Positions 9,477-19,323 are shown, counted from the stretch's first letter. The stretch is 64,000 nucleotides of DNA from Niastella soli (GCF_017742245.1 NZ_JAGHKO010000004.1:1-64000), one strand, 5' to 3'. Notes: generated by a model not told the origin, from the letters alone. Numbers and translations: made by a program.

Positions 9477-10355
9477 ATGAAACAGCCACCACTTCGGGTT
9501 ATCGTGTTTGGCGGACTTGGTGATGTATTGATCACTACGCCTACTTTTAAGGCCATCAAGGAGGCATCCCCTCATCGCAAGATCATTCTTTACTGCTTTA
9601 CCAGGAACCAGCAGAGCATATTCAGGAACAATCCGCACATTCACCGGGTAACCAGTACTTCCTTCTGGCGCAATCCAATTTCGTTTATAAAGTATTACCT
9701 GAAGATGACGCCCTTTTTCGATGATTTTTACGCCGGTCTGTCACCTACCGTTACGTATAACAAGAATGCAAAAGATATTATAGCAGAAATGTACGGCATA
9801 GAACTAAAGGATGATAAGGTGCAGGTTTTTCTGTCACCGGAGGAAGAGTCGTTTGGCCGCAGCTTCATGTCTCAGTACAACCATCCCATTCTATTGCATG
9901 TAACTTCGCGCACTTCACAAAACCAGGAATGGCCGCATGCTAACTGGGATGAGCTGGTGCAGTCCATGCCGGGATTTACATTCCTGCAGATTGGACTGAA
10001 TGAAGAGAAGAAGGTTGAAAGTGCCGTAGACCTTCGAAGCAAACATTCCATCCGCGAAACACTCGCCATTATGAAATATGCCAGAAGCTTTGTCGGCGTT
10101 AATTCGGCCTATGCCCATGCCACCAATGCTTTTGAAATTCCAGGCGTGGTGCTTTTCGGACCGGCACAACCTGTTATCTGGGGCCATTCGAATAATATCA
10201 ACCTGTATAAACCGCTTCGTTGTTCACCCTGCCTCGACCTGATGCATACCTCGCCCTGTCCTTACGACAGACGCTGCATGCATGATATTTCTGTTGCCGA
10301 AGTAAGGGCAGCCCTGTTACAACAGCTGGAAAAAGATACTCTATCACTTGCTTAA
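9477..10355 (+). CDS. GT9 family (heptosyltransferase-like) glycosyltransferase
   Basis: A 292-residue GT-B enzyme like ADP-heptose:LPS heptosyltransferases (GT9). Seen: FGGLGDVLITTP at the N terminus, the typical acceptor-domain start, and the C-terminal donor site GVNSAYAHATNAFEIPGVVLFGP, with several cysteines in the tail (CSPCLDL...CPYDRRC). It is somewhat shorter than usual LPS heptosyltransferases (about 320-350). Its position between tailoring genes, and the DUF4254 gene downstream that often accompanies GT9 genes in Bacteroidota, suggest it glycosylates the NRPS product or its glycan rather than LPS core. Donor sugar unknown. Confidence 0.85.
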   Translation: MKQPPLRVIVFGGLGDVLITTPTFKAIKEASPHRKIILYCFTRNQQSIFRNNPHIHRVTSTSFWRNPISFIKYYLKMTPFFDDFYAGLSPTVTYNKNAKDIIAEMYGIELKDDKVQVFLSPEEESFGRSFMSQYNHPILLHVTSRTSQNQEWPHANWDELVQSMPGFTFLQIGLNEEKKVESAVDLRSKHSIRETLAIMKYARSFVGVNSAYAHATNAFEIPGVVLFGPAQPVIWGHSNNINLYKPLRCSPCLDLMHTSPCPYDRRCMHDISVAEVRAALLQQLEKDTLSLA

Positions 10356-10365
10356 AACATCCATC

Positions 10366-11193
10366 ATGAAACTATCAGAAAAGCAGCTCAACGATTATCA
10401 CCGCGATGGGTTTCTTGTTCTTCAGGATCTGTTTGCCGCTGGGGAAGTGGCTGTAATGCTCCAGGAAATGGAACGCATCATCCAGGAAGATTGTCCGCGC
10501 CGGATATTGGAAAAAAGCGGTGCCGTCAGGTCTTTCTTTGCACCTGAAGCCGGAAGTGGTATATACGCCAGGGTTATAAGGGATGAACGTGTACTATTGC
10601 CTGCCATCCAGTTGCTCAATAATAATGTATATGTACACCAGTCAAAATTGAATACAAAGCATGCTATGGTGGGCGACTGGTGGGCCTGGCACCAGGATTT
10701 CACCTTCTGGCATAACGATGATGGCATGCCCCGGCCTGATGTGCTAACCGCCATGATCTATCTGAATGATACGAATGAATTCAACGGCCCCATGCTGATC
10801 ATCCCCGGGTCGCACCGGGATGGGATAGCCAGTACCGGCGATACCGATGAGAAGGAAGATGATGCCAACGGATGGTTCAACGCATACCAGAACAGTGCTA
10901 CGTATATGTCGGCTTTGACCGCCGATCTTAAATACACGCTGGAGAAAGACAATATAAAAAGATGGGCCGGGCGAAAGGGCATTGTTTCAGCGAAAGCGCC
11001 TGCCGGTAGTGTGCTTTTCTTTCATGGTAATGTATTTCATGCTTCTTCCAACAACCTGTCGCCATGGGATCGCCATGCGTTTCTCATCACCTATAACAGT
11101 ATTGAAAACCAGCTGACCGATATTTCGAATCCACGCCCCGAATTCATAGCCAGCAGAAATTACACGCCTTTGCTAAAGAACATACAGTTGTAA
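10366..11193 (+). CDS. PhyH-family 2-oxoglutarate/Fe(II) oxygenase
   Basis: A 275-residue phytanoyl-CoA-dioxygenase-like enzyme. The iron site is visible as H-x-D in WWAWHQDF and a distal His in LFFHGNVFHAS; an Arg for 2-oxoglutarate lies in DRHAFLITYN. The segment GPMLIIPGSH is the usual family signature. Similar enzymes hydroxylate free or carrier-bound amino acids (ectoine, proline, SyrP-type aspartate hydroxylases). A hydroxyl placed here could be the attachment point for sugar, which is inference. The ATG at 10366 is preferred over a TTG at 10348 that would overlap the GT9 gene. Confidence 0.88.
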   Translation: MKLSEKQLNDYHRDGFLVLQDLFAAGEVAVMLQEMERIIQEDCPRRILEKSGAVRSFFAPEAGSGIYARVIRDERVLLPAIQLLNNNVYVHQSKLNTKHAMVGDWWAWHQDFTFWHNDDGMPRPDVLTAMIYLNDTNEFNGPMLIIPGSHRDGIASTGDTDEKEDDANGWFNAYQNSATYMSALTADLKYTLEKDNIKRWAGRKGIVSAKAPAGSVLFFHGNVFHASSNNLSPWDRHAFLITYNSIENQLTDISNPRPEFIASRNYTPLLKNIQL

Positions 11194-11239
11194 AACAGCC
11201 TCCGATTATACTATTTCTTGTTATATAAAACTCATTATT

Positions 11240-12976
11240 ATGACTATTTGTGGCATAAAACTAACGCATGATGGCGCTATCGCTCTTATTGATAACGGGC
11301 AACTGATCTTTTCGTACGAAATGGAAAAGCTCAGCAACAGTTCCAGGCACTCCGAATTTAATATCACCATGGAAAGGGTAGAGGAGATCCTGTTAAAATA
11401 TGGCTATACACCCGATCGTATCAACAACTGGGTAATTGACGGATGGGATAACTGGCGTTCGGAAGACCTGGATGTTTTCAATCCAACCAAACGAACAGCA
11501 GGACCTAATATCGTTAAAGGATTTGAGCTGGCAGCTTATGGTCATATGGTAAACGAGGAAGATATTTTACTGCCTGCACTATTCAGGAATAAACAGGTCC
11601 CATGGCCTTATAAAAGCTATATGCATGTATCAGGTCATGTAACAGCGGCGTATTGTACAAGTCCATTTGCCCATAAGCGGGAAGATGCGTTCGTGCTGGT
11701 GTGGGATGGCGGTATGCCGCCGCAGCTGTTCTATTATGATTACCATAAGAATAAGGTGCACAATCTCGGTTACCTGTTTTTACTGGCCGGCTATATGTAT
11801 ATCAATTTCGCCCATGCTTTTGAGCCCTTCAATAAGCTGGAAAAAGAATTATCACTGGCCGGTAAAGTGATGGCCTATATCGCCCTGGGCACTGTGGATG
11901 ACCATTTAGTGGAGTTTTATAAGGAAACATTCAACAAACTCAACAGGAAAGTGGATACAGCGAATGTGAATATAGATGTAGTAGCCATTCTTACCGCCGA
12001 ATTTATAAAGCAATCCAGGCTTCACTGCGACCGGCACCAGATCGAGCACCGGCATATGCTTGCTTCTTTTCATGCCTTTTTGGAGCAGATCATAATTGAA
12101 AAACTGCAGGAAAAAGTAAAAGCGCATGCACTGCACACCCGTAATTTATGCTTTGCCGGCGGCAGCGCTTTGAATATAAAATGGAACAGCGCCATTAGGG
12201 AGACCCGCTTATTCAAAGAGGTATGGGTACCACCTTTTCCGAACGATGCCGGCAGCGCCATTGGAACAGCCTGCTGTGAGATGCTTGTAGCAGATAGGAT
12301 CAGGGCATTGGACTGGAACGTGTACAGTGGCCCGATGGTGTGTGCAACCGATGATCTTCATTCCAACTATTCCGTTACTGAATGTTCTCTTGAGGAACTC
12401 GCCCGCTTGTTGCATACTTTCAATGAGCCTGTGGTATTCCTGAATGGGGCCGCCGAACTGGGCCCGCGTTCGCTCGGCAACCGCAGCATATTGGCACCTG
12501 CGGTTGAACCTGCCATGAAAAAATTGCTGAATAAGATCAAAGGCAGGGAAGATTACCGCCCTGTAGCGCCGGTTTGTATAGAAGAAGAAGCGAATGTGAT
12601 TTTTAACCCGGGCACTCGTGATCCCTTTATGTTGTACGAGCATAGGGTAAAAGAAGAATGGAAAGATAAAGTACCTGCTATCTGTCATCTCGATGGTACG
12701 GCCAGGTTACAAACGGTGAACCGCAGGGAAAATGAAATGCTTTACGACCTGCTCCTGCATTATAAAAAATTAAGCGGTATACCCTTGTTGTGCAATACCA
12801 GCGCCAATCATAAAGGCAAAGGTTTTTTCCCGGATGTGAAATCTGTGATGGACTGGGACATGGTAAATTTTATATGGAGCCATGGTAAACTGTATCATAA
12901 AGTAAGCATTGCCAAATTGCAACCACAGCCGCATCCACAACAAGGGCCCTTGCAAAAAGCAAATGAAGGAGTATGA
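11240..12976 (+). CDS. NodU/TobZ-type O-carbamoyltransferase
   Basis: A 578-residue carbamoyltransferase. The N-terminal Kae1-like ATPase domain shows GIKLTHDGAIALI and the metal-binding HVSGHVTAAY (HxxxH). It continues with GGSALNIKWNS and PPFPNDAGSAIG; the C-terminal domain has ELGPRSLGNRSILA and REDYRPVAPVC. These enzymes make carbamoyl-adenylate from carbamoyl phosphate and ATP and transfer the carbamoyl group to a hydroxyl of a sugar or antibiotic (NodU, TobZ, BlmD). With three glycosyltransferases upstream, a carbamoylated sugar is the natural prediction. It ends in a 4-bp ATGA overlap with the next gene. Confidence 0.92.
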   Translation: MTICGIKLTHDGAIALIDNGQLIFSYEMEKLSNSSRHSEFNITMERVEEILLKYGYTPDRINNWVIDGWDNWRSEDLDVFNPTKRTAGPNIVKGFELAAYGHMVNEEDILLPALFRNKQVPWPYKSYMHVSGHVTAAYCTSPFAHKREDAFVLVWDGGMPPQLFYYDYHKNKVHNLGYLFLLAGYMYINFAHAFEPFNKLEKELSLAGKVMAYIALGTVDDHLVEFYKETFNKLNRKVDTANVNIDVVAILTAEFIKQSRLHCDRHQIEHRHMLASFHAFLEQIIIEKLQEKVKAHALHTRNLCFAGGSALNIKWNSAIRETRLFKEVWVPPFPNDAGSAIGTACCEMLVADRIRALDWNVYSGPMVCATDDLHSNYSVTECSLEELARLLHTFNEPVVFLNGAAELGPRSLGNRSILAPAVEPAMKKLLNKIKGREDYRPVAPVCIEEEANVIFNPGTRDPFMLYEHRVKEEWKDKVPAICHLDGTARLQTVNRRENEMLYDLLLHYKKLSGIPLLCNTSANHKGKGFFPDVKSVMDWDMVNFIWSHGKLYHKVSIAKLQPQPHPQQGPLQKANEGV

Positions 12977-13617
12977 CCATTCGCCAGAATTTAATAAGCC
13001 ATTACATGAAAAATATTCCCGCACATTTTTATAAAGTATATAAACAGGCCATCAGTGATTATCATGTATTTGATGATGTAGACCATGCGCTGGACAATGC
13101 TTTTGGACCCGGAACTATTGAGCACATTGCTTACGAAAAGAGCTGGATCGATACCGTGCAATGGCACCTGGAGGACCTGATCAGGGACCCGGCAATAGAA
13201 AGTCTGGCCGCATTGAGAATCAAGAAACGCATCGATCAGTTGAACCAGAAAAGGACCGATATTGTAGAACTGATCGACGACTATTTTCAGCGAAAATACA
13301 AAGGGGTACCGTGCCAGATGAATGCACGCCATAATACTGAAAGTCTGGGCTGGGCCCTTGACCGGTTATCGATCCTGGCATTGAAAGAGTATCATATCGA
13401 TATCGAACTTGGCCGACAAAATGCTACCGAGGCCCATCTTGCCAAATGCATGAACAGAAAGAATATCCTGCTTTCCCAGAAAGATGATCTTTTACAAAGC
13501 ATCAATTGGTTGATTGAGGATATAGAACAAGGGAGGAAAATAAATAAGGTATACCGGCAGTTAAAGATGTATAATGATGTTGAGTTCAATCCGGTGCTTT
13601 ATAAAAAGCTAGGCTAG
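12973..13617 (+). CDS. DUF4254 protein
   Basis: A 214-residue helical protein matching DUF4254. Characteristic segments are FGPGTIEHIAYEKSW, HLEDLIRDP, RIDQLNQKRTD and NTESLGWALDRLSILALKEYH. The family is usually found in Bacteroidota next to GT9 heptosyltransferase-like genes; its biochemical role is unknown to me. No signal peptide or membrane span. It is translationally coupled (ATGA) to the carbamoyltransferase and is the last gene of the biosynthetic operon. An internal ATG at 13006 is an alternative start. Confidence 0.8.
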   Translation: MTIRQNLISHYMKNIPAHFYKVYKQAISDYHVFDDVDHALDNAFGPGTIEHIAYEKSWIDTVQWHLEDLIRDPAIESLAALRIKKRIDQLNQKRTDIVELIDDYFQRKYKGVPCQMNARHNTESLGWALDRLSILALKEYHIDIELGRQNATEAHLAKCMNRKNILLSQKDDLLQSINWLIEDIEQGRKINKVYRQLKMYNDVEFNPVLYKKLG

Positions 13618-13679
13618 GGTACTAAGCTAATGGAAATACTGGTCTTTATGGGACCTTGCATTTCTTATTCTGTATTTTA

Positions 13680-13994
13680 TCAGGAAAGCAGTTGTTTGTC
13701 CATAAAATAATAAGGATCTATAGAAAAGAACGGATCTTTACTCTGTGGGGATTCTGCATAATCCAATACAAGAAAGTTTTCGGCACAGTTTGTTTGCCAT
13801 AGGATCATCTTTTTACTTTCCCGATCCTCACCATATAATTCAGGAAGCGCTTCTTTATAAAAGCCATTCCAGGCTGCCTCTTCCAGATCACTGCATTCTG
13901 AAGCTTTCTCATTGTTATCATTTTTATCAGTCAACAAAAAAGAAGAAAACTTTGTATTGGTGAATAGTAAAATTTCGAGTTGTTGCGGTTTCAT
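13680..13994 (-). CDS. Hypothetical protein (104 aa)
   Basis: A single open frame with an ATG start, rich in acidic and aromatic residues (MKPQQLEILLFTN..., ending FFSIDPYYFMDKQLLS). No motif, signal peptide or membrane segment seen. It converges on the biosynthetic operon and has no clear partner. Amino acid composition looks protein-like, but with no recognised family it could also be a chance frame. Confidence 0.45.
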   Translation of the reverse strand: MKPQQLEILLFTNTKFSSFLLTDKNDNNEKASECSDLEEAAWNGFYKEALPELYGEDRESKKMILWQTNCAENFLVLDYAESPQSKDPFFSIDPYYFMDKQLLS

Positions 13995-14199
13995 ATACTA
14001 TAATTTTCATGTAATTAATAATCGATTAGTCAGATCGCTTTTTAGGCCCGGTTAAAATGATTGTTCAATAAAGCTACTGCAGTAACAAAGCGTTTTCAAG
14101 TCCTAGTCGTCCAACAAACAAATTCGATCGTTCAATGGCCAGATTCTGTAGTAAAGTTCGCCTCTTTTGGAGGCGGAAAACAATCACATTTGTGAATAA

Positions 14200-14349
14200 A
14201 CTACGAGTGGTCTGAGAAAACAATGGGATGATTGTGCCATTAGTACTGGAGGATCAAAGGCGAAAAAATTCTTTGAATTTGTGAAAGGAAAGATTGTAAA
14301 TGACAAGATTGAAATAGTTCTCCTGACAGCGCTAAAAAGTTCAAAATGA
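14200..14349 (+). pseudogene. Possible gene remnant in a 920-bp gap
   Basis: A 49-codon open stretch after an in-frame stop encodes a protein-like string (GGSKAKKFFEFVKGKIV, then a stop) with no start codon and no neighbour continuing it. Adjacent frames hold short protein-like pieces. It looks like the tail of a decayed gene, but its family is not recognised. Confidence 0.25.
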
Positions 14350-14461
14350 ATGCCCAAAGCGGGCTATTAGTGTTGAGTTTTTATCCTGCTTAAAGATTTG
14401 GGTGCAACGTAGAAAAGAATGGAACTGTCGTTTCTGACCGTTGCTATAACATTGTCGCCAA

Positions 14462-14502
14462 AAGAAGCCACCTCTCTGTTTTAAACCAGGAGGTGGCTTC
14501 TT
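14462..14502. terminator. Strong bidirectional hairpin terminator
   Basis: A perfect 13-bp stem, AAGAAGCCACCTC / GAGGTGGCTTCTT, with a 15-nt loop. T-rich sequence follows on the plus strand and four T's on the minus strand. No intact gene ends next to it; a minus-strand remnant stops at 14531, so it is probably the surviving terminator of a lost gene. Confidence 0.7.
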
Positions 14503-14530
14503 CTTTTATACCCGAACTACTGAATACTGA

Positions 14531-14605
14531 TCAACGAAGTGATTTAAAGGCTGCACGGATCTCCTGAGCAAGAATTAGCGGCTGTTCCCATGCCGTACTT
14601 ACCCT
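14531..14605 (-). pseudogene. C-terminal remnant of a minus-strand gene
   Basis: The minus strand reads STAWEQPLILAQEIRAAFKS followed by two residues and a stop, just upstream of the hairpin at 14462-14502. The string looks like a real protein terminus, but the frame is blocked by a stop at about 14606. It is interpreted as the last codons of a gene whose body has been lost. Confidence 0.3.
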
Positions 14606-14982
14606 TCATCGAACTATTTAAACTTTGTTTTAATTCACAAATGCGAATGTCTGTTGCGACCAACCGTTGTTTCTTTGTAGCGCATCTATTGAACTTTAAA
14701 AAATAAACAGTTTAAAAACGAAAAGTAAGAAAAGCATTCTTGCAACTACGCTCATTGCAGGAGCTTTAATAGTGTAAGGCACAATAAGTTCGGGATTTTT
14801 TTATGCAAACAACCCCTATTCAGGTGTTCCAATTCACCGATCAGGTTTGCCTGTTTACCGACTCATTCTCCCTGCCGGTCTGTTTGCCCCTGTAATCCTT
14901 TAAAATATCTTCAGATTTGCCCCGAAGTTTTGCCTGCATAAATTCATTATTTCATTTACAGTCTATTTTAAAAAAGTATGCT

Positions 14983-16143
14983 ATGCTCCCAGGGATAAAT
15001 CAGTGCGTTACAGGCTTTGCCGTAATAATATCTTTCGGAATATTTTCAGGATGTAATAATGAGCAGAAAAATAAGACTGTTCAAAATGTACCGAAAGAAT
15101 ATGAAGTGATGCAGATGGCTTTTTCAAGTGCTGTAGTGAATCAGGATTACCCAGCCACTATACAGGGAATCAGGAATGTGGAGATCAGGCCAAAAATCGA
15201 CGGATACATAGATGCCATTTATGTAGATGAAGGCGCTGCTGTTAAAAAAGGGCAGCTGCTTTTTCGAATTAATGCGCCTCAATATGAGCAAAATGTAAGA
15301 ACGGCTGAAGCAAATATCAATATTGCAAAAGCCAATGTAGATGCCGCGCAAATGCAGGTGAATAAGGTAAGGCCCCTCGTTGAAAAAGATATTGTAAGTT
15401 CCTATGAACTGGAATCTGCACAGTACACCCTTCAGTCAAAAAAGGCAGCATTGGCACAGGCCAACGCTGAGCTCAAAAACGCACAGTTGAACCAAAGCTA
15501 CACTACTATTTACAGCCCTTCAAATGGAGTAATGGGGTTGTTACCATTTAAAATAGGCAGCCTGGTAAGCAGCAACACCGTGAACCCGCTTACAACTGTG
15601 TCGGATATAAAAACGATCTATGCTTATTTTTCCATCAACGAAAAACAGGGATTGGATTTTTTTCAGCATTCAAAAGGGAACACCGTACAACAAAAATTAC
15701 AAACGCTTCCACCTGTAACGCTTCTATTAGCCAATGGCATGCCGCTTCCTGATGCCGGCAAGATAGAAACAGCCAGCGGATTGATCAATGCACAAACCGG
15801 CGCCATAAATATGCGCGCTACATTTTCTAATCCCGATGGTCTTGTGCACAGCGGAAGCAGCGCAGTGGTGCGCATTCCTCAGGGCATTGATACCGCCTTG
15901 CTGGTGCCGCAAAAAGCAACCTATCAGATCCAGGGCAAACTGTTTGTTTACCGTGTAGATAATGACAATAAAGTTAATTCGGTTGAAGTAATACCACAGG
16001 CAACTACCGGACAATTCTTTGTAATAAAAGAAGGGCTCAGACCTGGCGATCACATTGTGGCGGATGGCATTGCCAGTTTACGGGAAGGATTATTGATAAA
16101 ACCCATACCAGCTCCATTACAATTGGCCGACATTAATCATTAA
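14983..16143 (+). CDS. RND efflux periplasmic adaptor lipoprotein (AcrA/MexA-like)
   Basis: A 386-residue membrane-fusion protein. The ATG at 14983 gives a lipoprotein signal ending FSGC, so the mature protein is lipid-anchored. Domains: biotinyl-lipoyl half-motif (RPKIDGYIDAIYVDEGAAVKKGQ split around residue 70), alpha-hairpin (about 100-165), second lipoyl half with YSPSNGVMG, then beta-barrel and membrane-proximal parts. First gene of a three-gene tripartite pump operon; it bridges the inner-membrane transporter and the outer-membrane channel encoded next. An upstream TTG at 14917 would spoil the signal peptide. Confidence 0.93.
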   Translation: MLPGINQCVTGFAVIISFGIFSGCNNEQKNKTVQNVPKEYEVMQMAFSSAVVNQDYPATIQGIRNVEIRPKIDGYIDAIYVDEGAAVKKGQLLFRINAPQYEQNVRTAEANINIAKANVDAAQMQVNKVRPLVEKDIVSSYELESAQYTLQSKKAALAQANAELKNAQLNQSYTTIYSPSNGVMGLLPFKIGSLVSSNTVNPLTTVSDIKTIYAYFSINEKQGLDFFQHSKGNTVQQKLQTLPPVTLLLANGMPLPDAGKIETASGLINAQTGAINMRATFSNPDGLVHSGSSAVVRIPQGIDTALLVPQKATYQIQGKLFVYRVDNDNKVNSVEVIPQATTGQFFVIKEGLRPGDHIVADGIASLREGLLIKPIPAPLQLADINH

Positions 16144-16166
16144 TTATTTGTTTTTAAACAGCACCT

Positions 16167-19100
16167 ATGCTTCAGCGATTTATTGAGCGGCCGGTTTTAT
16201 CGACTGTGATCTCGATCATTATTGTAACCCTGGGTATAATTGGTTTGGTAACATTGCCAGTTTCACAATATCCGGATATAGCTCCACCAACCATACAGGT
16301 GCAGGCTTCTTATCCAGGCGCCAATGCTGATGTTGTGCTAAAAACAGTTATAGTGCCACTGGAACAGCAGATCAACGGTGTAGAAAATATGGACTACATC
16401 AGTTCCTCTGCCGGAAATGATGGCTCTGCCAATATCACTGTGAGCTTTAAACAGGGTAGCGATCCCAATATGGCAGCGGTCAATGTTCAAAATGCGGTAT
16501 CAAGAGCTTCCTCTTTATTGCCGCAGGAAGTTGTTCGTAGTGGGGTGACCGTGCAGAAAAAGCAAACCAGTACCTTATTGATCCTATCTGTGTATAGCGA
16601 TAATCCTTCTTTTGATGCCAGTTTTGTACAAAGCTATGTTGAGATAAATGTATTGCCGGTCATCAGGCGGATACCGGGCATCGGTGATGCTTCATCACCC
16701 AGCCAGATGATGTATGCGATGCGCATCTGGCTGAATCCGCAGGTAATGGCCAGTTACGGATTGGTACCGGCCGATGTATCGGCTGCACTTGCGGAACAAA
16801 ATATACAGGCAGCACCTGGTCAGTTCGGAGAACGTGGCGGACAGGATTTTCAATACATAATTAAATATCCCGGCACCCTGGTTGACCCTGCTGAGTTTGG
16901 CAATATCATTATCAGAGCCAATGCCGGAAGCCGGTTATTAAGGTTGAAAGATATAGCCCGCATAGAATTGGGCGCCTTAAGCTATTTCAATAATACGCAT
17001 ACCAATGGACTTACCTCCGTGTCTATAGATGTAGCACAGGTTGCAGGTTCTAATGCCCGGCAGATAATAACCAAAACCCTCAAAGCGCTGGACGACGCCA
17101 GTAAATCATTTCCCAAAGGCCTGCATTATGTGGTGCTGCAAAACGTGAATAGTTTTCTCACTGCGTCCATAGACAAGGTATTACATACCCTTTTTGAAGC
17201 CTTTGTCCTGGTATTCCTGGTAGTCCTGGTGTTCCTGCAGGATATTCGTTCAACCCTTATTCCTGCGATCTCTGTACCCGTTGCCATCATAGGTACTTTC
17301 TTCTTTCTGAAAATATTCGGATTTACCATAAACCTGTTAACGCTGTTTGCATTGATCCTTGCAATAGGAATTGTGGTAGATGATGCTATTGTAGTAGTGG
17401 AAGCCGTACATGCCAAGCTAGATAACGGTTATACATCCGGTAAAAAAGCAAGTGTGGATGCCTTGCAGGAGATCTCAGGAGCCATTGTATCTATTACCCT
17501 GGTGATGGCAGCAGTATTTGTACCGGTAAGTTTTATTGGCGGTTCGTCCGGTACTTTTTACCAGCAATTTGGTTTAACCCTGGCTATTGCCATTGTGCTT
17601 TCAGCTATCAATGCCTTAACGCTCAGTCCGGCACTTTGCGCTATCTTTTTGAAAGAACATAATGCTACTGGAAAAAAGAAAAGCTTTTTTGCTCGTTTTG
17701 CAAGTGCTTTTAACACTTCTTTCGACTCGTTATCACAACGGTATGCAACCACCATCAATATATTCAGCAGAAAAAAATGGATACCACTCGTGCTGCTGGC
17801 AGCTTTTTCGATTGTCCTTATCATTATGTCTCGTATAGTGCCTACCGGATTTGTACCAGATGAAGACCTGGGTACAATAAATTGCAATATCAACCTGCCA
17901 CCCGATGCATCCTTGCAAAGAACAGACTCTGCAGCGATGAAAGTGCAAAATATCGCCAGAACAATTCCCGAGATACAGAATATCCTGGTGGTTACCGGCA
18001 AAGGACAATTATCCGGCGCCGGTAGTAATTATGGCATGGTTGTGATGCGGTTGGCTCCCTGGTCGGAAAGAAAGCGGAATGTACAGGCGATCATAAAGGA
18101 ACTTTTTGATAAAACAGCCAATATTACCGAGGCAGAAATAAAATTTTTCGCACCACCAACCATACAGGGTTTTGGCGCCAGTAACGGCTTCTCAATTTAT
18201 TTACAGGATAAAACCGGTGGCGACATTGCAACTTTTTATAAGATCAGCAAAGACTTTTTGAGCGCTTTAACGCAGCGCCCCGAAATACAGTTTGCTACGA
18301 CCTCTTTCAATCCCAACTTTCCTCAATTCCTGATGAATATAAATGTGGCCAAGGTAAAAGAAGCCGGACTGAATGTGACCGATATCACCGGCGCCATGCA
18401 GGGATATTATGGCGGTGTTTACGCTTCCAATTTTACGGAGTTCGGTCAGCAGTACAGAGTAATGGTACAGGCTTCACCCGAGTATCGGCTGACACCGGAA
18501 AGTTTGCAAAGCGTATTTGTTCGAACACCCGATTCACAAATGGTCCCTATCAGTGAGTTTGTTACACTAACCCCTGCGTATGGGCCGCAAAGCATTACCC
18601 GTTTCAATTTATTTACCTCTATCAGCATCAATGGTACGCCTGCTGCAGGCTACAGTTCCGGGCAGGCCATTCAGGCTATTGAACAAGTAGCGGCAACAAC
18701 GTTACCGCAGGGATATGGGTTTGAATTTTCAGGTCTTGGCAGGGAAGAGCTAGCAGGCAACAGCCAGACGATCTATATTTTTCTGTTGTCTTTGATCTTT
18801 GTATACCTGCTACTCAGTGCACAGTATGAAAGTTATATTCTTCCACTTGCCATTCTTCTAACTATTCCCATAGGACTGGCTGGCACCTTCACCTTTGCCT
18901 GGTTGTTTGGAGTAGCCAATAATATTTATGTACAGATCACCTTGATCATGCTGATAGGTTTGCTAGCTAAGAATGCGATCCTGATTGTTGAGTATGCAGC
19001 AGAAAGAAGAGGGCAGGGGATGAGTATACGAGAGGCGGCTATCCATGGAGCACAGGCAAGATTGCGCCCAATTTTAATGACCTCATTTGCTTTCATTCTG

Positions 19101-19313
19101 GGATTGCTACCGCTCGCATTTTCAACCGGGGCGGGCGCCAATGGCAATCATTCTATTGGGATCGCCGCTGTTGGCGGCATGTTAACCGGAACTTTATTCG
19201 GACTTTTTATTACCCCTTCCTTATTTATCATATTTCAGGCTTTGCAGGAAAAGCTCACCCGAAAAACAGTTGCGCCGGCACCTGCACACACTACTGCAGA
19301 TGCGCTTATCTAA
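16167..19313 (+). CDS. RND multidrug efflux permease, HAE1 family (AcrB-like)
   Basis: A full-length 1048-residue inner-membrane proton antiporter. Seen: FIERPVLSTVISIIIV as TM1, the porter-domain motif PVSQYPDIAPPTIQV, the proton-relay aspartates in GIVVDDAIVVVEA (TM4), and the matching lysine in LLAKNAILIVEYA (TM10). It forms trimers that pump hydrophobic compounds from the periplasm out through the outer-membrane partner. Near the NRPS operon it could export the product, but the 1.3-kb gap and gene remnants between them weaken that link. Confidence 0.96.
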   Translation: MLQRFIERPVLSTVISIIIVTLGIIGLVTLPVSQYPDIAPPTIQVQASYPGANADVVLKTVIVPLEQQINGVENMDYISSSAGNDGSANITVSFKQGSDPNMAAVNVQNAVSRASSLLPQEVVRSGVTVQKKQTSTLLILSVYSDNPSFDASFVQSYVEINVLPVIRRIPGIGDASSPSQMMYAMRIWLNPQVMASYGLVPADVSAALAEQNIQAAPGQFGERGGQDFQYIIKYPGTLVDPAEFGNIIIRANAGSRLLRLKDIARIELGALSYFNNTHTNGLTSVSIDVAQVAGSNARQIITKTLKALDDASKSFPKGLHYVVLQNVNSFLTASIDKVLHTLFEAFVLVFLVVLVFLQDIRSTLIPAISVPVAIIGTFFFLKIFGFTINLLTLFALILAIGIVVDDAIVVVEAVHAKLDNGYTSGKKASVDALQEISGAIVSITLVMAAVFVPVSFIGGSSGTFYQQFGLTLAIAIVLSAINALTLSPALCAIFLKEHNATGKKKSFFARFASAFNTSFDSLSQRYATTINIFSRKKWIPLVLLAAFSIVLIIMSRIVPTGFVPDEDLGTINCNINLPPDASLQRTDSAAMKVQNIARTIPEIQNILVVTGKGQLSGAGSNYGMVVMRLAPWSERKRNVQAIIKELFDKTANITEAEIKFFAPPTIQGFGASNGFSIYLQDKTGGDIATFYKISKDFLSALTQRPEIQFATTSFNPNFPQFLMNINVAKVKEAGLNVTDITGAMQGYYGGVYASNFTEFGQQYRVMVQASPEYRLTPESLQSVFVRTPDSQMVPISEFVTLTPAYGPQSITRFNLFTSISINGTPAAGYSSGQAIQAIEQVAATTLPQGYGFEFSGLGREELAGNSQTIYIFLLSLIFVYLLLSAQYESYILPLAILLTIPIGLAGTFTFAWLFGVANNIYVQITLIMLIGLLAKNAILIVEYAAERRGQGMSIREAAIHGAQARLRPILMTSFAFILGLLPLAFSTGAGANGNHSIGIAAVGGMLTGTLFGLFITPSLFIIFQALQEKLTRKTVAPAPAHTTADALI

Positions 19314-19323
19314 TGAAATTATT

